Source: Mycolicibacterium litorale (GTDB taxonomy: Bacteria > Actinomycetota > Actinomycetes > Mycobacteriales > Mycobacteriaceae). From it: a stretch of DNA of 64,000 nt. The position numbers were made by a program, and so were the translations under genes. Below, in pieces: positions 44,792 to 53,288 of this stretch (position 1 is the stretch's first letter; the number at the start of each line of letters is the position of its first letter). The notes below the pieces were generated by a model. The model saw only the letters and a program-made list of their open reading frames with translations. It did no database searches and had not been told where the DNA came from. The stretch lies in contig NZ_AP022586.1 of the NCBI RefSeq assembly GCF_010731695.1, forward strand, positions 186,001-250,000, in the 5' to 3' direction.

Positions 44792-45141
44792 GGTGCGTGG
44801 CCCTCCAGTTCGGCGCGGATGGCCGCGGCGCGCGGATCGATTACTTTGTTCGCGAACCGCACGTAGACGGCGGTGATGAGGAACGTGGTGAGGAACTGGC
44901 CGATGCCGATCAGCAGACCCACGTTGATGTTGCCCCAGACGCGGATCGCCATGAAGTCGTGCGCGAACGCACCGAGCAGCACGTAGGTGGTGTACCAGAT
45001 CAGGAACCCCGCGCTCATCGGGAACACGAAGCGGCGCAACCTGTTTCGTAGCTCCTGGAATTCGGGGCTGGCCTGCATGGCCACGTACTGCTCACCGCTG
45101 GGCATGGCTGCCTCCCGCGGTGGAAGGTCCGTTTCGGGCAC
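44788..45141 (-). CDS. DUF485 membrane protein, symporter partner
   Basis: 117 residues from GTG 45141, preceded by AGGAG. Two hydrophobic helices: FVFPMSAGFLIWYTTYVLLGAFA and NVGLLIGIGQFLTTFLITAVYVRFA. DUF485 proteins (YjcH) are almost always encoded just upstream of ActP and are thought to be accessory to it. Overlaps ActP by 4 bases. Confidence 0.88.
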   Translation of the reverse strand: MPETDLPPREAAMPSGEQYVAMQASPEFQELRNRLRRFVFPMSAGFLIWYTTYVLLGAFAHDFMAIRVWGNINVGLLIGIGQFLTTFLITAVYVRFANKVIDPRAAAIRAELEGHAP

Positions 45142-45198
45142 CGTGTCTCCTGACCTCGTCGTGTGAACCGGTTCTCGGCTGAACCTAGATGAGATGCA

Positions 45199-45229
45199 GG
45201 TCACATACCCAGGGCTTCGCGCGGTCACA
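45199..45229. promoter_or_regulatory. direct repeat GGTCACA x2 upstream of DUF485-actP
   Basis: GGTCACA at 45199-45205 and 45223-45229 (TGTGACC on the minus strand), 24 bases apart, in the only sizeable promoter gap of the symporter cluster. Overlaps a hairpin (45212-45240). Could be a response-regulator (LytTR) site, which usually binds paired direct repeats, or a terminator of the upstream symporter gene. Confidence 0.35.
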
Positions 45230-45240
45230 CGGCGAAGCCC
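45212..45240 (-). terminator. hairpin after second symporter gene
   Basis: 9-bp stem, GGGCTTCGC (45212-45220) with GCGAAGCCC (45232-45240), 11-nt loop. It lies 52 bases after the stop of the symporter at 45292 and before the DUF485 gene, so it may separate the two minus-strand transcripts. Confidence 0.5.
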
Positions 45241-45291
45241 GGCAGTGCTGCGGTGAGCGGTCGGTGACCGGCGACGAACGGCGGGGGTTGC

Positions 45292-47028
45292 TCAGCCCCT
45301 CGGCACGCGTTCGATGCCCAACCCCAGCCGTTCCGGCACGTGCATCCGCGCGAAGATCTGCGCCACGTCGGGCGGGACGCTGCGCCGGGTGAACCGGCTG
45401 ACGACGATCATCGTCACGAACGCCAGCGGCACGGTGACCGCGGCCGGGTAGCCGATGGCCACCGCCGCCCACCCGCCGAGCGCCTGCTCGTCGACAACGC
45501 CGGCGATCGCGAGCGTCACCGCGGTGCCCGATGCGAGCCCGCCGACGACCAACCCGCACGATGCGCCGACCGCGGTGAGCCCGCGCCACCAGATCCCGAG
45601 CACGAGCAGCGGGCACAGCGTCGACGCGGCCACCGCGAACGCCAGGCCGACGCTGCGTGACAGCTCGAGCCCAGAGGTGATCAGCGACAACGGGATCGGG
45701 ATCAACCCGCCGACCAGCGCGGCCATCCGGAAATCGCGCACGCGGCCCCACAGCACGTCGGTGGCCAGCGCCCCGGCGATGCTCACCAGAAGGCCCGACG
45801 ACGTCGCCAGGAACGCCGCGATCGCGCCTGCGGCGACGAGCGCGGCGAGCAACTGGCCGGACACCCCGCCGATCGCCGCACCCGGAGCGAGCAGGACCGC
45901 GGCGTCGGCCGTGCCGGTGATGAGCAACTGCGGCACATAGAGGCGGGAGAAGACCCCGAGCAGCGTCGGGAAGAGGTAGAACAGCCCCAGCAGCGCGATC
46001 ACCGCGAGCGCGGTCCGCCGGGCCACGCGGCCGTCGGGATTGGTGTAGAAGCGCACCAACACGTGCGGCAGTCCCATCGTGCCGAGGAACGTCGCCACGA
46101 TGATCGACACCACCTGGTAGAGCGGATGTGCGCCACCCAGACCGCCGCCCGAGGCCAGCCACTCGCTGCCGGCGGCGGGCGTGCCCGCCAGCACGGGTGT
46201 CGCCGCGCCCTCGGCCAGCGTCATCGTGGTGCCCTGCGCGAGTTCGTGTTCGCCGGGCGCTCCGATCGGCGCCGCGGTGACCGTCCTGCCGTCGAGCGTG
46301 CCCGTCACCGTGATGCCCGCCGGTTCGGTGACCTGCACGACGACGTCGGTCTCGATGGCCACGGTGGTCTCATGGGTGACGGTGGGCGGTAGCGGACCGC
46401 CCAATTCGCCGCGGTCGGTGAAGAAGAGCCCGAGCAGGGCGAGCGCCGGGATCGCGATGGCGGTCAGCTTGAGCCAGTACTGGAAGGCCTGCACGAACGT
46501 GATCGACCGCATACCGCCGGCCACCACGTTGGTGATGACGATGCCGCCGACGACCACCGGCCCGATCCACACCGGCATCCCCAGCAGTGTCTTCAGCGCC
46601 AGGCCCGCGCCCTGGTACTGCGGGACCAGGTACACCACGCAGATCACGATGACGACGAGCATCGCGACCTTGCGCAACCGCCGCGACCCGAGCCGGAACT
46701 CGGCGAAATCGGGCACCGTGTACGCCCCGCTGCGGCGCAGCGGTGCCGCCACGAACAGCAGCAGGCCGAGATAGCCGGCGGTGAATCCGACCGGGTACCA
46801 CAGCGCGTCGGCGCCGTACTTCGCGATCAGGCCCGCGACGCCGAGAAACGATGCCGCCGAGAGGTATTCGCCGGAGATGGCGGCGGCGTTCCACTGCGGG
46901 CCGACGGTGCGGGACGCGACCAGGAAGTCCGAGGTGGTGCGCGAGAGCCGCACCCCGTAGGCGCCGATCGCGATGGTGGCCACCGCGGCGAGGAGCAGTG
47001 CCGCGGCCGTCAACGGTGATCCGGTCAT
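45292..47028 (-). CDS. Na+/solute symporter (second SSS permease)
   Basis: 578 residues, 13 predicted membrane segments. SGEYLSAASFLGVAGLIAKYG and GTMGLPHVLVRFYTNPDGRVARR are SSS acetate-permease-subfamily motifs; a loop of about 100 residues (PTVTHETTVAIETDVVVQVTE...) between TM6 and TM7 is larger than in ActP, forming a Thr/Val-rich extracytoplasmic insert. Substrate unknown, probably a short-chain monocarboxylate. Overlaps the small membrane gene upstream by 4 bases (ATGA). Confidence 0.88.
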   Translation of the reverse strand: MTGSPLTAAALLLAAVATIAIGAYGVRLSRTTSDFLVASRTVGPQWNAAAISGEYLSAASFLGVAGLIAKYGADALWYPVGFTAGYLGLLLFVAAPLRRSGAYTVPDFAEFRLGSRRLRKVAMLVVIVICVVYLVPQYQGAGLALKTLLGMPVWIGPVVVGGIVITNVVAGGMRSITFVQAFQYWLKLTAIAIPALALLGLFFTDRGELGGPLPPTVTHETTVAIETDVVVQVTEPAGITVTGTLDGRTVTAAPIGAPGEHELAQGTTMTLAEGAATPVLAGTPAAGSEWLASGGGLGGAHPLYQVVSIIVATFLGTMGLPHVLVRFYTNPDGRVARRTALAVIALLGLFYLFPTLLGVFSRLYVPQLLITGTADAAVLLAPGAAIGGVSGQLLAALVAAGAIAAFLATSSGLLVSIAGALATDVLWGRVRDFRMAALVGGLIPIPLSLITSGLELSRSVGLAFAVAASTLCPLLVLGIWWRGLTAVGASCGLVVGGLASGTAVTLAIAGVVDEQALGGWAAVAIGYPAAVTVPLAFVTMIVVSRFTRRSVPPDVAQIFARMHVPERLGLGIERVPRG

Positions 47029-47399
47029 GGCTCGCTGTCGATGACCCGGACGAAGTCGCGCTCAGCCTGTTCGGCGAGCCGGACGTAGAGCCGACCCACC
47101 CCGTAGAGCAGCGGGTACACCAGCAGGGCCAGCAGCAGCCAGTTGAGCCGGATCCCGGCGACGGTGAGCGCGGCCCACTCGGGGAACAGCGCCGACAGCA
47201 ACGGGATCGCCGCCACCACGCACACCACCACCGCGGCCAGCCGCAGCGCCAGCCCCAACTGGGCGCGCACCAACCCGCGCACCAGCGCGTCACCGACCTG
47301 GGTCTGCTCCTGCACCTCGACCCGGGTGCGGACCATGCGGGCGCCGCGACGGTGGGCGAGGACCACGCGCTCGCGGTGCGGGCGCCCCGGCTCAGTCAT
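47025..47399 (-). CDS. small membrane partner of SSS permease
   Basis: 124 residues: a basic N terminus, then two hydrophobic helices (ALRLAAVVVCVVAAIPLLSALFP and LNWLLLALLVYPLLYGVGRLYVRL) and a short charged end. The size and the gene order (directly before and overlapping the SSS gene by 4 bases) match the small-subunit role of DUF485 or DUF4212 proteins. No strong family match in sequence. Overlaps the LytTR gene by 8 bases. Confidence 0.65.
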   Translation of the reverse strand: MTEPGRPHRERVVLAHRRGARMVRTRVEVQEQTQVGDALVRGLVRAQLGLALRLAAVVVCVVAAIPLLSALFPEWAALTVAGIRLNWLLLALLVYPLLYGVGRLYVRLAEQAERDFVRVIDSEP

Positions 47400-48174
47400 C
47401 GCCGCCGGCGGGTCGCAGGTGGCGCATCGGATCACGCACCAACCGGTCGCGCAACTCGCGGGCCTGGCGGCGGCTCACCGGCAGCTCCACCGCCGGTGAG
47501 GAACCGTTGGCGCGCAACCGCACCAGCACCGCCCCGTCGCTGGTGCGCAGTCCCGTCACCAGCCGCAGCGCCACGAGGTACGAGCGGTGGATGCGCTGGA
47601 ATCCTCTTTCTCGCCAACGTGTTTCCAGGGTGCTCAGCGGGATGCGCACCAGATGCGAACCCGAAGCGGAATGCAGCCGGGCGTAGTCGCCCTCGGCCTC
47701 CACCCAGCCGATGCTGTCGCGGGGCACCAGATGGGTGATGCCACCGAGCTCGGCGGGCACGACGTCGGAGTCGGGTTCGTCCTCGGGTGGGGGAGGTTCG
47801 GCGCTGCGAGCGGCGGCCACCCGGCGGACGGCTTCGTCGAGGCGGTCCTGCCGGATCGGTTTGAGCAGGTAGTCGATCGCCCCGACGTCGAAGGCGGCGA
47901 CCGCCTTGTCGTCGTGGGCGGTGACGAACACGATGGCCGGCCGGTGCGCGAAATTCGCCAGCACACCGGCCAATTCGATGCCCGACAGGCCGGGCATGTT
48001 GATGTCGAGGAAGACCGCGTCGATGGTGCGCTGATTGAGCTCGCGCAGTGCGGAGGTGGCGTCGCCGACGCGCACCACCTCGCCGATGTCGGGATGGCGG
48101 CCCAGCAGGTAGGCGAGTTCGTCGAGCGCGGGCGCCTCGTCGTCGACGGCCAGCACGGTCAGCGCCGGCCTCAT
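47392..48174 (-). CDS. LytTR-type response regulator
   Basis: 260 residues. Receiver domain at about 1-125 with the acidic pair VDDE (residues 10-13), phosphoacceptor Asp57 in FLDINMPG, and LLKP with the conserved Lys near residue 105. A LytTR DNA-binding domain follows from about 145 to 250 (WVEAEGDYARLHS, RIHRSYLVAL and PVSRRQARELRDRL). These regulators bind paired direct repeats and often control transporter or surface genes. Overlaps LytS by 4 bases and the small membrane gene by 8; the system probably controls the symporters. Confidence 0.92.
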   Translation of the reverse strand: MRPALTVLAVDDEAPALDELAYLLGRHPDIGEVVRVGDATSALRELNQRTIDAVFLDINMPGLSGIELAGVLANFAHRPAIVFVTAHDDKAVAAFDVGAIDYLLKPIRQDRLDEAVRRVAAARSAEPPPPEDEPDSDVVPAELGGITHLVPRDSIGWVEAEGDYARLHSASGSHLVRIPLSTLETRWRERGFQRIHRSYLVALRLVTGLRTSDGAVLVRLRANGSSPAVELPVSRRQARELRDRLVRDPMRHLRPAGGDD

Positions 48175-49367
48175 ACCCGCACCCCGGACCGGAACTTCGG
48201 TACCCGCATGATGACCTTCGTGCCCGCCCCGATCGCCGTCTCGACCACCAGACCGTAGTCGTTCCCGAACGCCGCGCGCAGGCGATGGTCGACATTCGTC
48301 AGGCCCACGTGCGCGGAGTGACCGCTGGCGGGCGATCCGTTGTCGCCCAGCGCATCGCCGGGTCCGGTGCGCAACGCGGCGGGATCCATCCCGACCCCGT
48401 CGTCCTCGACGGTGATGACACAGTCCGACCCCTCGTCGCGGGCGACGATCTCGATCGACCCGCCGCCGCGGTCGGCGAGACCGTGGCGCACCGCGTTCTC
48501 GACCAGGGGCTGCAGCGCCAGGAACGGCACCACGACGCCGAGCACCTCGGGGGCCACCTGCAGGCGGACCTCCAGCCGCGTGCCGAACCGGGCCCGCTCC
48601 AGCGTCAGGTAGCGGTCGATGTTGCGCAGCTCCTCGGCCAGCGTCGTGTACTGGCCGGCGGCGCGGAACGAGTAGCGGGTGAAGTCGGCGAATTCGAGAA
48701 TCAGGTCGCGGGCGCGGTCGGGGTCGGTGCGCACGAACGAGGCGATCGTGTTCAGCGCGTTGTAGATGAAGTGCGGGCTGATCTGCGCACGCAACGCGAG
48801 CACCTCGGCGCGGTCGAGGCGCGCGCGCGACGCGTCGAGTTCGGCGAGTTCGAGTTGGCCCGCGGCGTAGCGCGCCACCTCGCCGACGGCGCCGAGCATG
48901 CCCGGCCCCGGATCCGGGGTGGTGACGACGGCGAGCACGCCCAGCAGATCACCGGCGTCGGTCAGCAGCGGCTGCGCGACGATCGTCGAGGCGCGTACGG
49001 ACGTGAGGACCCGGCGCTCGCCGGAGATGGCTTCGCGCACGGTACGTGCCGCATCGTCGGCGACGTCTGAGGCCCAGATCGCACCGTCGTCCGGGTCGCG
49101 GGCGAGGAGCCGGCCGTCACCGTCGAACAGCGCGATGCCGTCGGTGCCGGTCAGCGCGCGCAGGAATGGGGCGGCCGACTGCGCGGAGCTGGTGTCGAGG
49201 CCCCGGCGCAGGGCCCGGGCGGCCTGCGAGGCGGTGTGCAGTGCGGCGTGGACGGCACGTTCGGTCGGCGTCGCCACCACCCGGCGGGTACGCACGACGA
49301 CGACGGCGGCGGCCACCGCGGCCGCGATCAGCACCGCCGCCAGGACTATCGCGAGCTCGCCGGACAT
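48171..49367 (-). CDS. LytS/YehU-type sensor histidine kinase
   Basis: 398 residues from ATG 49367 (12 more upstream codons are open). One N-terminal membrane helix, a GAF-like sensor region (about 60-190: GIALFDGDGRLLARD, ASTIVAQPLLTDAGDLLGVLAVV), then the His_kinase core: QISPHFIYNALNTIASFVR (phosphoacceptor His), QPLVENAVRHGL (N box) and EDDGVGMDP (G box). Related kinases in E. coli (BtsS, YpdA) respond to pyruvate. First gene of a four-gene operon. Its start is only 64 bases from the divergent HhH-GPD gene. Confidence 0.9.
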   Translation of the reverse strand: MSGELAIVLAAVLIAAAVAAAVVVVRTRRVVATPTERAVHAALHTASQAARALRRGLDTSSAQSAAPFLRALTGTDGIALFDGDGRLLARDPDDGAIWASDVADDAARTVREAISGERRVLTSVRASTIVAQPLLTDAGDLLGVLAVVTTPDPGPGMLGAVGEVARYAAGQLELAELDASRARLDRAEVLALRAQISPHFIYNALNTIASFVRTDPDRARDLILEFADFTRYSFRAAGQYTTLAEELRNIDRYLTLERARFGTRLEVRLQVAPEVLGVVVPFLALQPLVENAVRHGLADRGGGSIEIVARDEGSDCVITVEDDGVGMDPAALRTGPGDALGDNGSPASGHSAHVGLTNVDHRLRAAFGNDYGLVVETAIGAGTKVIMRVPKFRSGVRV

Positions 49368-49419
49368 CAGCTGTAGGTGCTCCTCGCGTCCGCGTCTCCT
49401 CACGGGGTTTGGGCCACCT

Positions 49420-49425
49420 TAAACT
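49420..49425 (+). promoter_or_regulatory. leaderless-type -10 box (TAAACT)
   Basis: TAAACT ends 6 nt before the GTG at 49432. Confidence 0.4.
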
Positions 49426-49431
49426 GGCAGT

Positions 49432-50022
49432 GTGGCGAAACTGCAGCTTGTCCAGGATCCGGCGGCCGACGAGCTGCTCGAGGCCAACCCGTTCGCGCTG
49501 CTGGTCGGCATGCTGCTCGATCAGCAGATCCCGATGGAGGTCGCTTTCGGCGGGCCGAAGAAGATCGCCGACCGGATGGGCGGTGTCGACGCCCGCGAGA
49601 TCGCCGAGTACGACCCGGAGGAGTTCACCGCGCTGTGTGCGACCCCGCCTGCGGTGCACCGCTTCCCGGGCTCGATGGCCAAGCGAATCCAGACGCTCGC
49701 GCAGATGATCGTCGACCGCTACGACGGGGAGGCCGCCGCGCTGTGGACCGCCGGCGATCCCGACGGCGCCGAGGTGCTGCGCCGGCTCAAGGCGCTGCCC
49801 GGGTTCGGTGAGCAGAAGGCGAAGATCTTCCTCGCGCTGCTCGGCAAGCAGTACGGCGTGACGCCGCAGGGTTGGCGGGAGGCGGCCGGCGACTACGGCA
49901 CGGCCGGGTCCTACATGTCGGTGGCCGACGTGACCGACGCCGGATCGCTGCAGAAGGTGCGCGCGTACAAGAAGCAGATGAAGGCCGCGGCCAAAGACAA
50001 GGCGAAAGCCGCCAAGGGCTAG
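49432..50022 (+). CDS. HhH-GPD-type base excision repair protein
   Basis: 196 residues from GTG 49432. FALLVGMLLDQQIPMEVAFGGPKKIADRMG and LKALPGFGEQKAKIFLALLGKQYGV (helix-hairpin-helix with PGxG) match the small HhH-GPD family of DNA glycosylases. The acidic catalytic position typical of the HhH-GPD enzymes is not clearly recognisable, so glycosylase activity is uncertain. The C terminus is Lys-rich (KKQMKAAAKDKAKAAKG), as in DNA-binding tails. Matches Rv1156. Confidence 0.8.
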   Translation: MAKLQLVQDPAADELLEANPFALLVGMLLDQQIPMEVAFGGPKKIADRMGGVDAREIAEYDPEEFTALCATPPAVHRFPGSMAKRIQTLAQMIVDRYDGEAAALWTAGDPDGAEVLRRLKALPGFGEQKAKIFLALLGKQYGVTPQGWREAAGDYGTAGSYMSVADVTDAGSLQKVRAYKKQMKAAAKDKAKAAKG

Positions 50023-50113
50023 TGCTCGCGCGCCGAGGCTGCTGCCAGATCACGGTTTTCGGCGAATACGCGATCTGTGCGCAGTCTCGCTGACTCATAT
50101 GCCGATGTGCGAA

Positions 50114-50119
50114 TAGGCT
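50114..50119 (+). promoter_or_regulatory. leaderless-type -10 box (TAGGCT)
   Basis: TAGGCT ends 7 nt before the ATG at 50127. Confidence 0.45.
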
Positions 50120-50126
50120 GAGGCAC

Positions 50127-50273
50127 ATGAAGACACACTTGAACTGCCCGTGCGGTGAGGCCATCACCGGCAAGGACGAAGAGGATCTGGTCGAGAAGGC
50201 GCAGAAGCATCTGTCGGAGGCGCACCCCGGCCGCGAGTACGACCGCGACGCGATCCTGTTCATGGCCTACTGA
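50127..50273 (+). CDS. DUF1059 small protein
   Basis: 48 residues: MKTHLNCPCGEAITGKDEED, LVEKAQKHLSEAHPGREYD, FMAY. Two Cys (CPCG) near residue 7-9 and a His pair (KHLSEAHP) are the DUF1059 pattern, a likely small metal-binding protein. Function unknown. It probably uses a leaderless mRNA and is followed by a strong hairpin. Confidence 0.85.
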   Translation: MKTHLNCPCGEAITGKDEEDLVEKAQKHLSEAHPGREYDRDAILFMAY

Positions 50274-50283
50274 CTCCGAAACC

Positions 50284-50318
50284 ACGAATCCCCGGCCGCT
50301 CGGCGACCGGGGATTCGT
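50284..50318. terminator. hairpin terminator between convergent genes
   Basis: 12-bp perfect stem, ACGAATCCCCGG (50284-50295) with CCGGGGATTCGT (50307-50318), loop 11 nt. Between DUF1059 (ends 50273) and the convergent Ala/Pro-rich gene (ends 50331). Confidence 0.75.
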
Positions 50319-50330
50319 CGTATCAGGGGG

Positions 50331-51350
50331 TCAGGGCACGACCGTCGATCCGATGGTCGGCATGAACTGGCACTGCTTTTCGGTGGTGGTGACCTGGCCG
50401 AAGATCGTCGACATGATGCTGCCCGATCCCGTGTCGACGATCGCGGTCAGCGTCGTCGGCCCCTCCGGGTTGATGTCCGACCGCGGCTTGAGCGTCGCAC
50501 TGCCGGACTTGCCGGTGGTCAGGTTGACCCATGTCACGTTCAGCGGGAGCTTCTGCTCGGCCGCCGGGCCTGGCGTGCCCACCGCGGTGAACACGTAGGC
50601 GGTCTGGCCGGGACCCGGGCCGGGTGCCGGGATCTTCGCCGGTCCCGCCACCGAGATCGCGGTGGCCAGCACGTTTCCGCCGTCCTTGAGGCAACCGTTG
50701 CTGATCGACGGGTACATGAAGTCCTGCGTCGGCGGCGCGTCCGGGCCGAATCCCGGCGGACCGGGTGCAGGCGCAGGAGCAGGAGCGGGCCCGGGGACCG
50801 GGTTGGCCGCCTGAGCCACCGGCGCTGCCTCCGGTGCCGGTCCCGTCGCAGGTGCGGCTTCGGATGCCGGCGCCGGTGCCGGAACCGCTGCGGCCACAGG
50901 GGCTGCGGCCGGGGCGGCGGCCGGATCCGGCCCCGGGGCCGGCGGGGTGGCGCCCGCGGGGAGCGGACCGACCGCATGGGCCGGGTTGACGCCGGCCGGC
51001 AGGTGCGCCTGCGTGCCCGGCACCGCGCCCGGTGCCGGGACATGCGCCGCCGGGTCGGCCACGAACTGGTTGACTGCCGACGCCACGTCGCGGGACGGCG
51101 CGGGCGCCGCCGCATCCCCGGCGAAGACGGCGGCTGCGGCCATCAGCATCGAGGCGGCGTTGTTCGGATCGGCCGCCGCCTGCTGGATGACCGGACCGAG
51201 GCTTTCCATCGCGGGCAGACCGGGCGCCTGCAGCGTGTCGATCGGAAGCCCGGGCGCGGGTTCGGCGGCGGCCGTCGCGCTGCTCAACAGCAGTGCGACG
51301 GACGCGCCGATCCCGGCCGCGGTCGTCAACAGAGTTCGAGTCGGTGACAT
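50331..51350 (-). CDS. Ala/Pro-rich secreted protein (Rv1157c-like)
   Basis: 339 residues. Sec signal peptide (RTLLTTAAGIGASVALLLSSATAAA) with a likely cut near residue 29. Residues about 85-205 are low-complexity Pro/Ala (PAPAPAPAPGP type), while the last 125 residues form a folded-looking domain with two Cys (NGCLKDGG, EKQCQFMP) and several beta-strand-like segments. Position and composition match Rv1157c, a conserved Ala/Pro-rich protein. Function unknown; cell-wall role inferred. Followed by a second Pro/Ala-rich gene upstream on the same strand. Confidence 0.8.
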   Translation of the reverse strand: MSPTRTLLTTAAGIGASVALLLSSATAAAEPAPGLPIDTLQAPGLPAMESLGPVIQQAAADPNNAASMLMAAAAVFAGDAAAPAPSRDVASAVNQFVADPAAHVPAPGAVPGTQAHLPAGVNPAHAVGPLPAGATPPAPGPDPAAAPAAAPVAAAVPAPAPASEAAPATGPAPEAAPVAQAANPVPGPAPAPAPAPGPPGFGPDAPPTQDFMYPSISNGCLKDGGNVLATAISVAGPAKIPAPGPGPGQTAYVFTAVGTPGPAAEQKLPLNVTWVNLTTGKSGSATLKPRSDINPEGPTTLTAIVDTGSGSIMSTIFGQVTTTEKQCQFMPTIGSTVVP

Positions 51351-51398
51351 GTCACTCCTCGCGAGAATCGGTCAGGGCACGGTCGAGCGGGGCAGTGG

Positions 51399-51905
51399 TC
51401 AGGGCAGGGCCGAGACCGGGAAGATCGGCGGCGTCGCCGGCGCCGCCGCTCCACCCGCCGCCGGTGCGCCGACGGCCGGTGCCGCCGGTGCCGCCGGGGT
51501 GGCGGCGGGTAGCAGGCTGGTCAGCGGTGAGCCCGCCGGCATCAGCGAGGCCAGACCGCTCGGCACGTTGACCCCGGGCAGCGGTGAGGTGGCCGCGGCC
51601 GGGGTGCCCGGCAGGGTCGTCGGCGCCTGCGGCAGCGTGATCGAGGCCGTCGCGCCCGGCGTGGCCGCCGGTGCGGCGGGCGTCGCGGGGGTGGACGCGG
51701 GCATCCCGGTGCCGGCCAGGGCGGTGGCGAAGGTCTGCAACAACTGCGGCGCGTTGCCGAGCTGATCCAGGAACGGGATGCCCGGCGCGGGCGGTGCGGG
51801 CGCCGCCGGCTGGGCAGCGGCGGGCGCACTGAGAGCCAAGGCGATCGGAACCGCCCCAGCCGCGGCAATCACGCTGGTCACGAGGGTTTTTCTGGTGAGT
51901 TTCAT
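51399..51905 (-). CDS. Ala/Pro-rich secreted protein (Rv1158c-like)
   Basis: 168 residues. Signal peptide ([29 protein letters not shown]) with a cut after AQ region near residue 32. The mature part is almost only Ala, Pro, Thr, Gly and Leu ([22 protein letters not shown]). It matches Rv1158c in position. Likely an intrinsically disordered secreted or wall-spanning protein. The 48-base gap to the next gene suggests an operon; ATG 51905 lies opposite the pimE promoter region. Confidence 0.75.
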   Translation of the reverse strand: MKLTRKTLVTSVIAAAGAVPIALALSAPAAAQPAAPAPPAPGIPFLDQLGNAPQLLQTFATALAGTGMPASTPATPAAPAATPGATASITLPQAPTTLPGTPAAATSPLPGVNVPSGLASLMPAGSPLTSLLPAATPAAPAAPAVGAPAAGGAAAPATPPIFPVSALP

Positions 51906-51951
51906 GGATCTCCCAATCCGTCGACAGCACGTCTGCGACCGACGCTACGCA

Positions 51952-51965
51952 GTTACTGGTGTTAC
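51952..51965. promoter_or_regulatory. GTTAC direct repeats, candidate MtrA box
   Basis: GTTAC at 51952-51956 and 51961-51965 read as GTAAC-N4-GTAAC on the minus strand, resembling MtrA boxes of actinobacteria (pairs of GTAAC-like repeats). Further GTTAC copies lie at 51996 and 52018. It is 47 bases upstream of the Ala/Pro-rich gene (51905) and close to the pimE start. Confidence 0.4.
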
Positions 51966-51974
51966 TCAAGTGAC

Positions 51975-53288
51975 ATGTGTGGCATTTATTCAACCGTTAC
52001 TGAGGTGACGGGAATCGGTTACCGGATCAGTAGAGTCGGGCTGATCGACACCTTCACCGCCAGTGCGGCGACCTCCGCCCGACTGCCCGGCCGACTGGCC
52101 GCGGCGGCGCCCGTACTGCTGGTGCTCAGCATCGCGGCGCGACTGGCGTGGACCTATCTGGTCGCCAACGGCGCGAACTTCGTCGACCTGCACGTGTACG
52201 TCGGTGGAGCGGCCGCCCTCGACGAACCGGGCACGCTCTACGACTACGTCTACGCCGACCAGACACCGGACTTCCCGCTGCCCTTCACGTATCCGCCGTT
52301 CGCCGCGGTGCTGTTCTATCCGCTGCACCTGCTGCCGTTCGGCGTCGTGGCGTTCGCCTGGCAGGTCGGCATCATCGCCGCGCTCTACGCCGTGGTGCGT
52401 CTCAGTCAGCGCCTGCTCGGCGACAGCGGTGACCGCAGGACCGCGATGGTGTGGACGGCGATCGGCATCTGGCTCGAGCCGTTGCGCAGCACCTTCGACT
52501 ACGGGCAGGTCAACGTGCTGCTGGTGCTGGCAGTACTGGCAGCGGTCCACAGTTCGCGGTGGTGGCTGTCGGGGCTGCTGGTCGGGCTCGCCGCCGGGGT
52601 CAAGCTCACGCCCGCGGTCTCCGGGCTGTATTTCGTCGGGGCGCGGCGCTGGAGCGCCGCGATCTTCTCCGCCGTCGTGTTCGCCGCCACCGTCGCGGTG
52701 TCGGTGGCCGTCGTGGGCGAGCAGGCGCGGTTCTACTTCACCGATCTGCTCGGTGACGCCGACCGCGTCGGACCCATCGGCACGTCGTTCAACCAGTCCT
52801 GGCGCGGCGGCATCTCGCGGATCCTCGGATACGACGCCGGCTACGGGGTGCTCGTCGTCGCCGGCATCGTCGTCACCGCGGTGCTGGCGCTGCTGGCCTG
52901 GCGGGCGATCGGCGGCAGCGCGGACCGATTGGGCGCCATCCTCATCGTGCAGCTGTTCGGCCTGCTGCTCTCGCCGATCTCATGGACACACCACTGGGTG
53001 TGGATCCTGCCGCTGATGATCTGGCTGTGGCACGGCCCGTTGCGGCAGCGCACCGGGGCGCGCGTCCTGCGGTGGGGCTGGCTCGCCCTGACGCTCGTCG
53101 GGGTGCCGTGGCTGCTCAGCTTCGCCCAGCCGACGATCTGGGAGATCGGCAGGCCGTGGTACCTGGCGTGGGCCGGGCTAATCTACATCGTCGCCACGCT
53201 GGCGACGCTGGCGTGGGTGGCCGCTACCGGCGCTACTGGTCGAGGATGGCGTCGATCTCCCGCGCCATCTGCAGATCCTTCTCCGTGA
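51975..53288 (+). CDS. pimE: PIM mannosyltransferase PimE (GT87)
   Basis: 437 residues from ATG 51975 (GTG 52005 is also possible, giving 427). About 10 membrane segments. The extracytoplasmic motif [16 protein letters not shown] carries the catalytic Asp of mycobacterial PimE, and [20 protein letters not shown] follows. PimE adds the fifth (alpha-1,2) mannose to phosphatidylinositol mannosides using polyprenyl-phosphate-mannose. Matches Rv1159. The 3' end overlaps the convergent pterin-dehydratase gene by 56 bases, an unusually long convergent overlap. lpqW, which is linked to this pathway, lies at 58000. Confidence 0.9.
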   Translation: MCGIYSTVTEVTGIGYRISRVGLIDTFTASAATSARLPGRLAAAAPVLLVLSIAARLAWTYLVANGANFVDLHVYVGGAAALDEPGTLYDYVYADQTPDFPLPFTYPPFAAVLFYPLHLLPFGVVAFAWQVGIIAALYAVVRLSQRLLGDSGDRRTAMVWTAIGIWLEPLRSTFDYGQVNVLLVLAVLAAVHSSRWWLSGLLVGLAAGVKLTPAVSGLYFVGARRWSAAIFSAVVFAATVAVSVAVVGEQARFYFTDLLGDADRVGPIGTSFNQSWRGGISRILGYDAGYGVLVVAGIVVTAVLALLAWRAIGGSADRLGAILIVQLFGLLLSPISWTHHWVWILPLMIWLWHGPLRQRTGARVLRWGWLALTLVGVPWLLSFAQPTIWEIGRPWYLAWAGLIYIVATLATLAWVAATGATGRGWRRSPAPSADPSP

